From Dastarcus helophoroides (lineage: Eukaryota > Arthropoda > Insecta > Coleoptera > Bothrideridae), in NCBI GenBank assembly GCA_028583605.1, contig CM053325.1:39483435-39547434 (forward strand): a stretch of DNA of 64,000 bases, read 5' to 3'. Each line of letters starts with the position of its first letter. Position 1 is the first letter of the stretch. The notes beneath the pieces were generated by a model. The model saw only the letters and a program-made list of their open reading frames with translations. It made no database searches and had not been told where the DNA came from. Shown here one piece after another: positions 60,480 to 64,000 of this stretch. The position numbers and the translations under genes were made by a program.

Positions 60480-60668
60480 TTGATTGAAAACCTACAATCT
60501 TCCTTAAATGATATTGGTGGAATTCTCAATGAAATAGGTTCTAATTATATTGCTTTACGCGATGATGTTAAAACTTTGCAAGAAAACTACAATAAAATAA
60601 TAATTAATACAAATGCAAACTCCATAAATAAAATTATTGCTCAAAGGCGTGATGAAATGCAAAAATAA
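60480..60668 (+). pseudogene. Unrecognised small coiled-coil-like frame
   Basis: 62 codons rich in Asn, Ile and Lys with heptad-like hydrophobics (LQSSLNDIGGILNEI...DDVKTLQENYNKI). Possibly part of the integrase-bearing element; function unknown. Confidence 0.3.
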
Positions 60669-60829
60669 ATTAATTGGAGATTTGATGAAAATGTTAAATA
60701 TTCCAAGCCTTTATTAAATAATCAAACACATGTGTCACAGGTCAGACATGAGTGCGCAACAAGTCGTGAAGGACTCCATAAACATATAAGAAAAAAAAAT
60801 CTAGAAGAAGAACAGTTATTAAAGGTTTA

Positions 60830-61640
60830 AAGAACCTTTGGCAAATCGATGTTGCAGAATTTGTTGACTATGCGAAGCAAAATAGAGAATACAAGTATAT
60901 TTTGTTGCAACTGATTGTTTTTCCAAGTTCGCTTGGATACAACCAATCAAAAGTAAATTAGACAAAAAGGTACTAAGGCAATGAGTCAAATAATCAAACA
61001 AAATAATGGTCGCAGTCCCAAGAATTTACAAAGTGACCAAGGCAAGGAATTTTATAATAACCATTTTAATAATTGATGGCAAAGTACTTCATTAATCATT
61101 ATATTATATTTAGTGTGAAGAAAGCTGCAATAGTTGAAAGAGATATCAGAACGTTAAAGGAAAAGTTGTAAAAGTTATTTAGTTTACATGAAAAACATAA
61201 ACTGGATTGATTATTTAAACGATATCGTTGAAAATATACAATACAAAACATAGAACTATTGAAATGAAACCATCCGAAGTAAATGAAGAGAATGAAAAAA
61301 ATTACTTAGTACAAAGTATAGCAATATAAAAACAGCCGGAATTCAAACGTTTAAAGTTGGAGATATTGTTCGAATAAGCAAAGCTAAACATGTATTTGCT
61401 AAGGCATATACGCCTAATTGGACTACTGAATTATTTGAAATACGGCAAATTCGTAATAGCATATTCTACGACATGTTTGCTTGAAGATATGAGAGGTCAT
61501 CCGATGAGTGGAGGTTTATATAGTTGCAAATTTACAAAAAAATCAACTCGACGTTTACTTAGTTGAAAAAGCTCTACGCAGAAATGAACAAAAACTCTAT
61601 GTCAAATGGTAGGTTTGGATAAGTCTGATAATAGTTGGGT
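60830..61640 (+). pseudogene. Retroviral-like integrase with chromodomain-like end, broken
   Basis: LWQIDVAEFVDYAKQNREYK carries the first catalytic Asp. A frameshift follows, then FSKFAWIQPIKSK, NLQSDQGKEFYN (second Asp) and IVERDIRTLKEKL (expected Glu region). Later, TAGIQTFKVGDIVRISKAK resembles the post-core domain, and EKALRRNEQKLYVKW a chromodomain start. Several stops and frameshifts. The protein would have joined element DNA to chromosomal DNA. Polinton/Maverick is the best fit, not certain. Confidence 0.55.
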
Positions 61641-61888
61641 CAATTTAAATTAAGTGTTTCTTAAACAAGTAATTTTGTTGGTGGTTTTAAAACATCAAGG
61701 AGGTAAACTACTAAAAGAATTTACTTTGGAAGAATTACGGTTATTTCCTTACAAGTAGTTATTGGCCCATGTTTAACCTTTAGATTTGGCAAGTGTATGG
61801 GAGAATCTACCGACAAACTGTCTTCGAAGATCTTCAAGTCTTAAACGAAGATTACCTTGCATAAACCATTACAACAAACCTGAGGATA

Positions 61889-63177
61889 CGAGGGTTGCCT
61901 TTTATATTTCGGGATTAGAGAACAAAAACAAATATTAATCATCGAAAATCACGTTATTGTTTTTCAAAATATTTCCCATGAAGATATTCACACTTTTGCA
62001 TGCGTTTGAATCAATTGTCGAAGCACTTTTGCCACTCTGATTTAGGTATCTCCAAAACATGCATTCTGAATGCAGCAACCGCTTCTTCAGGTGTCGAAAA
62101 ACGTTGACCTCTCAGTTTGTTTTTTACGTACGGGAATAAAAAGAAGTCATTCGGTGCCAAGTCAGGACTATACGGCGGATGACTCATCAAATCGATGTTT
62201 TGGGTGCTCAAAAATGCAGTTGTTTGAGCCGATGTGTGAGAGCTTGCATTGTCGTGGTGAAGAGTGATCCGTCTTCGGCTGGTTTCGGTTGGTTTTCATG
62301 ATTTCTTGGAATACAACTGGCAAACAAATGGTTGTGTACCACTCAGAATTGACTAGTCTGCGTTGTTCTAGTGGTACGGTTGCGACATGTCCAGTTTTTC
62401 CGAAAAAACAGGCTTGAAAGTGCTTCGTGCGCGAACAATTTTTGTTGGATTTGGCTCATCTTGAAACACCCATACAGTCGACTGCTGTTTACTTTCGGGC
62501 TCATACGCGTAAATCCACGATTCATCACCTGTCACGATGTCATAGACGTGTTTCGAAGCACCGCGGTCGTATTTTTTGAGCATTTCTTTCGACCAATCGA
62601 CACGAGCCTTTTTTTGAGCGATTGACAAATTGTGTGGGATCCAAGGCGAACAAATTTTGTTGACAGTCAAATGTTTATGCAATATTGAATGTATGCTGGT
62701 CCCACTAATGCCTAAGGTTGTCTCAATCTCACGATAGGTCACATGACGATCTTGTAATATCAGTTCGCGCACAGTATCAATGGTTTTTGGAACAACAACT
62801 GATTTTGGACGACCTTCACGAAATTCGTCTTGGAGTGAACTACGACCACGATTGAATTCACCGTACCATCGATAAACACTGGTCCTTGATGGAGCTTCAT
62901 AACCAAAAATTGAATTAAGTTCATCCATGCACTGTTGCTGAGTTAATCCAAGTCGAAAGTTGTAAAAAATAATCGCACGAAAATGTTCACGATTTAATTC
63001 CCTTTTTGGGCCGAGACGAATCTTTTAAGTTACTGTAAACAACACAAATTGCACTCGTATGTCAAAACGTTCTGAGTACGTATAACCTCAAAAATGTCCA
63101 ACTTTACGATAGAGCTGTCAGTTGCCAGATTGCAACACTAGGGTTGCCAAATCCCGAAACATAAAAGGTAACCCTCG
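61889..63177 (-). mobile_element. Full-length DD34D mariner transposon, inactivated
   Basis: 1,289 bp with inverted ends CGAGGGTTGCCTTTTATATT (61889) and AAACATAAAAGGTAACCCTC followed by G (63177). Outside each is TA (61887-61888 and 63178-63179), the expected target duplication. The size and single transposase gene are normal for mariner. Confidence 0.92.
62011..63020 (-). pseudogene. Mariner transposase (DD34D), two frameshifts
   Basis: The frame opens at about 63020 (RLGPKRELNREHFRAIIFYN) and includes ATG 62928. HTH motifs are visible (APSRTSVYRWYGEF; VTYREIETTLGISGTSIHSI). SPWIPHNLS is the WVPHEL-like linker, TGDESWIYAYEP holds the first Asp, LHHDNASSHT the second, and YSPDLAPNDFFLF the third, with 34 residues between the last two. 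A deletion near STFKPVF (about 62420) shifts the frame, and a second shift near 62280 restores it, so the middle is read out of frame. The C-terminus ends SEWQKCFDN at 62011. Confidence 0.88.
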
Positions 63178-63270
63178 TATAACACACATCGATGGACCCT
63201 CCAAACTTAAATATGCAGAATTCAAGAGAGAAAGAAATTGAAAAAGGATAAAAAATAAATTGATTTGTAT

Positions 63271-63436
63271 TGTAACGAAGTGTAAATTACAGATTTTAGT
63301 ACGTAAGAAAAGTTTCTAGAAAGGGAAAAGCGGCTGCGATAATGAAGTAAAGGGCAGATAAGCGTTCCAGAAATTTCGGCAAATGATAAGCCTTATCTGC
63401 GAGATTTTTCTAAAGCCTGAAAGCCAAAACTAATTG
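63271..63436 (+). mobile_element. Truncated LTR, same family as the solo LTR at 44288
   Basis: Starts TGTAACGAAGTG and shares AAGTTTCTAGAA, AAAGCGGC, GCAGATAAGCGTTCCAGAAA and ATAAGCCTTATCTG with 44288-44662. The downstream half with TATA box and polyadenylation signal is missing. Confidence 0.7.
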
Positions 63437-64000
63437 CAACATACATTAATTTCCCCTTTAATTCCTCTTTCAATGAACATAATCATAACATATAAACATC
63501 ATCCTCCAATATCTGTAAGTCACATTTAGTGTATTTCAACATAGATATCCATGTATGGCCCGGATGTAGGACCATGCTGGATCTAAGGCATATACGTGTT
63601 ATGCATAATTGTTCTAAAATTTTCAAAGACATCATTCATAATAAAACGTCTGTTTTTAAATATAAATTTGAATATTCCCTCAAATTTTTAATTCCTAAAT
63701 TGATCCAAACCTTTCGTGCACGTTTGTAATTTTCTTCTGTAATATTGGAGTCATTTTACTTACTATAAAACTTTTCCGTTGGTCGTAATCTCTTTTCATT
63801 TAGTCGATTCGTCGAGTCTATATAGCCATAACAAAAAATCCCTTTTCTACATAAGAACTTAAAATTATTGTTAAGATTACAAAATTCACTTTGCAAAATT
63901 TTTAAGTACGCTTCGCCAAGAACTGATACTAATTCATACCTAAAAATCTAAAGCTCTCTGTATATCTAAATTTAATTTTATTTTCTTTATTATACTGAAA
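63437..64000. other. Gene-free AT-rich end of window
   Basis: The frame 63529-63729 has no recognisable homology. Nothing else supported. Confidence 0.45.

Larger units (their letters stand above)
59935..61886 (+). mobile_element. Probable Polinton/Maverick-type remnant
   Basis: Carries an integrase followed by a chromodomain-like end, preceded by AT-rich frames with no clear homology. The ends are not defined; the right side abuts the mariner at 61889. Ginger-type or Ty3-type origin is possible. The chromodomain-type ending after a retroviral-like integrase favours Polinton/Maverick. Confidence 0.45.

Overview
The window looks like gene-poor, AT-rich nuclear DNA from an insect, possibly a beetle. 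The organism is inferred only from the transposon families present: pogo-like, two mariner-type elements, Penelope-like, R4/Dong-clade non-LTR, Ty3/gypsy and Polinton/Maverick-like. I found no convincing host gene, no functional tRNA or rRNA and no CRISPR array. Almost every long reading frame is part of a mobile element, and nearly all are broken by stops or frameshifts.

Layout. 429-11917: a pogo/Tigger-like DNA transposon (transposase on the minus strand at 936-2291) whose halves lie about 9 kb apart. Between two (TA)n tracts sits a long-inverted-repeat element (2408-4249) and 7.3 kb of gene-free repetitive DNA. That DNA holds tandem 378-bp repeats, two tRNA-like copies in inverted orientation, a hammerhead-like palindrome and a GC-richer patch. 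12186-12795: Penelope-type terminal sequence and R4-clade fragments around a small TAA repeat. 14407-17060: broken Ty3/gypsy pol, then a broken R4-like ORF. 20861-24434: two approx. 640-bp direct repeats (LTR-like) around an unrecognised 2.3-kb interior. 27505-30400: a decayed Penelope-like element with a GIY-YIG domain and hammerhead-like motifs.

31731-42443 is the most striking region. Four R4/Dong-type retrotransposons or fragments lie head to tail on the minus strand, each boundary marked by a (TAA/ATT)n tract. The youngest-looking copy (39232-42392) keeps a reading frame of about 1,024 codons with one in-frame stop. 43913-44763: a palindromic element interrupted by a solo LTR with a 4-bp target duplication. 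45370-47164: a second long-inverted-repeat element. 48960-51200: a decayed non-LTR element with an APE-type endonuclease. 53501-53802: a short MITE. 57042-59882: a mariner-type element with arms over 600 bp, lying inside a (TA)n tract. 59935-61886: a probable Polinton/Maverick integrase remnant. 61889-63177: a full-length but broken DD34D mariner. 63271-63436: a second copy of the solo-LTR family.

How it fits together: the window is a record of nested insertion, and microsatellites act as the landing sites. TAA tracts carry the R4/Dong copies, and TA tracts carry the long-inverted-repeat elements. Three long-inverted-repeat families also share an internal module built around an ACTTCCGGT / ACCGGAAGT dyad.
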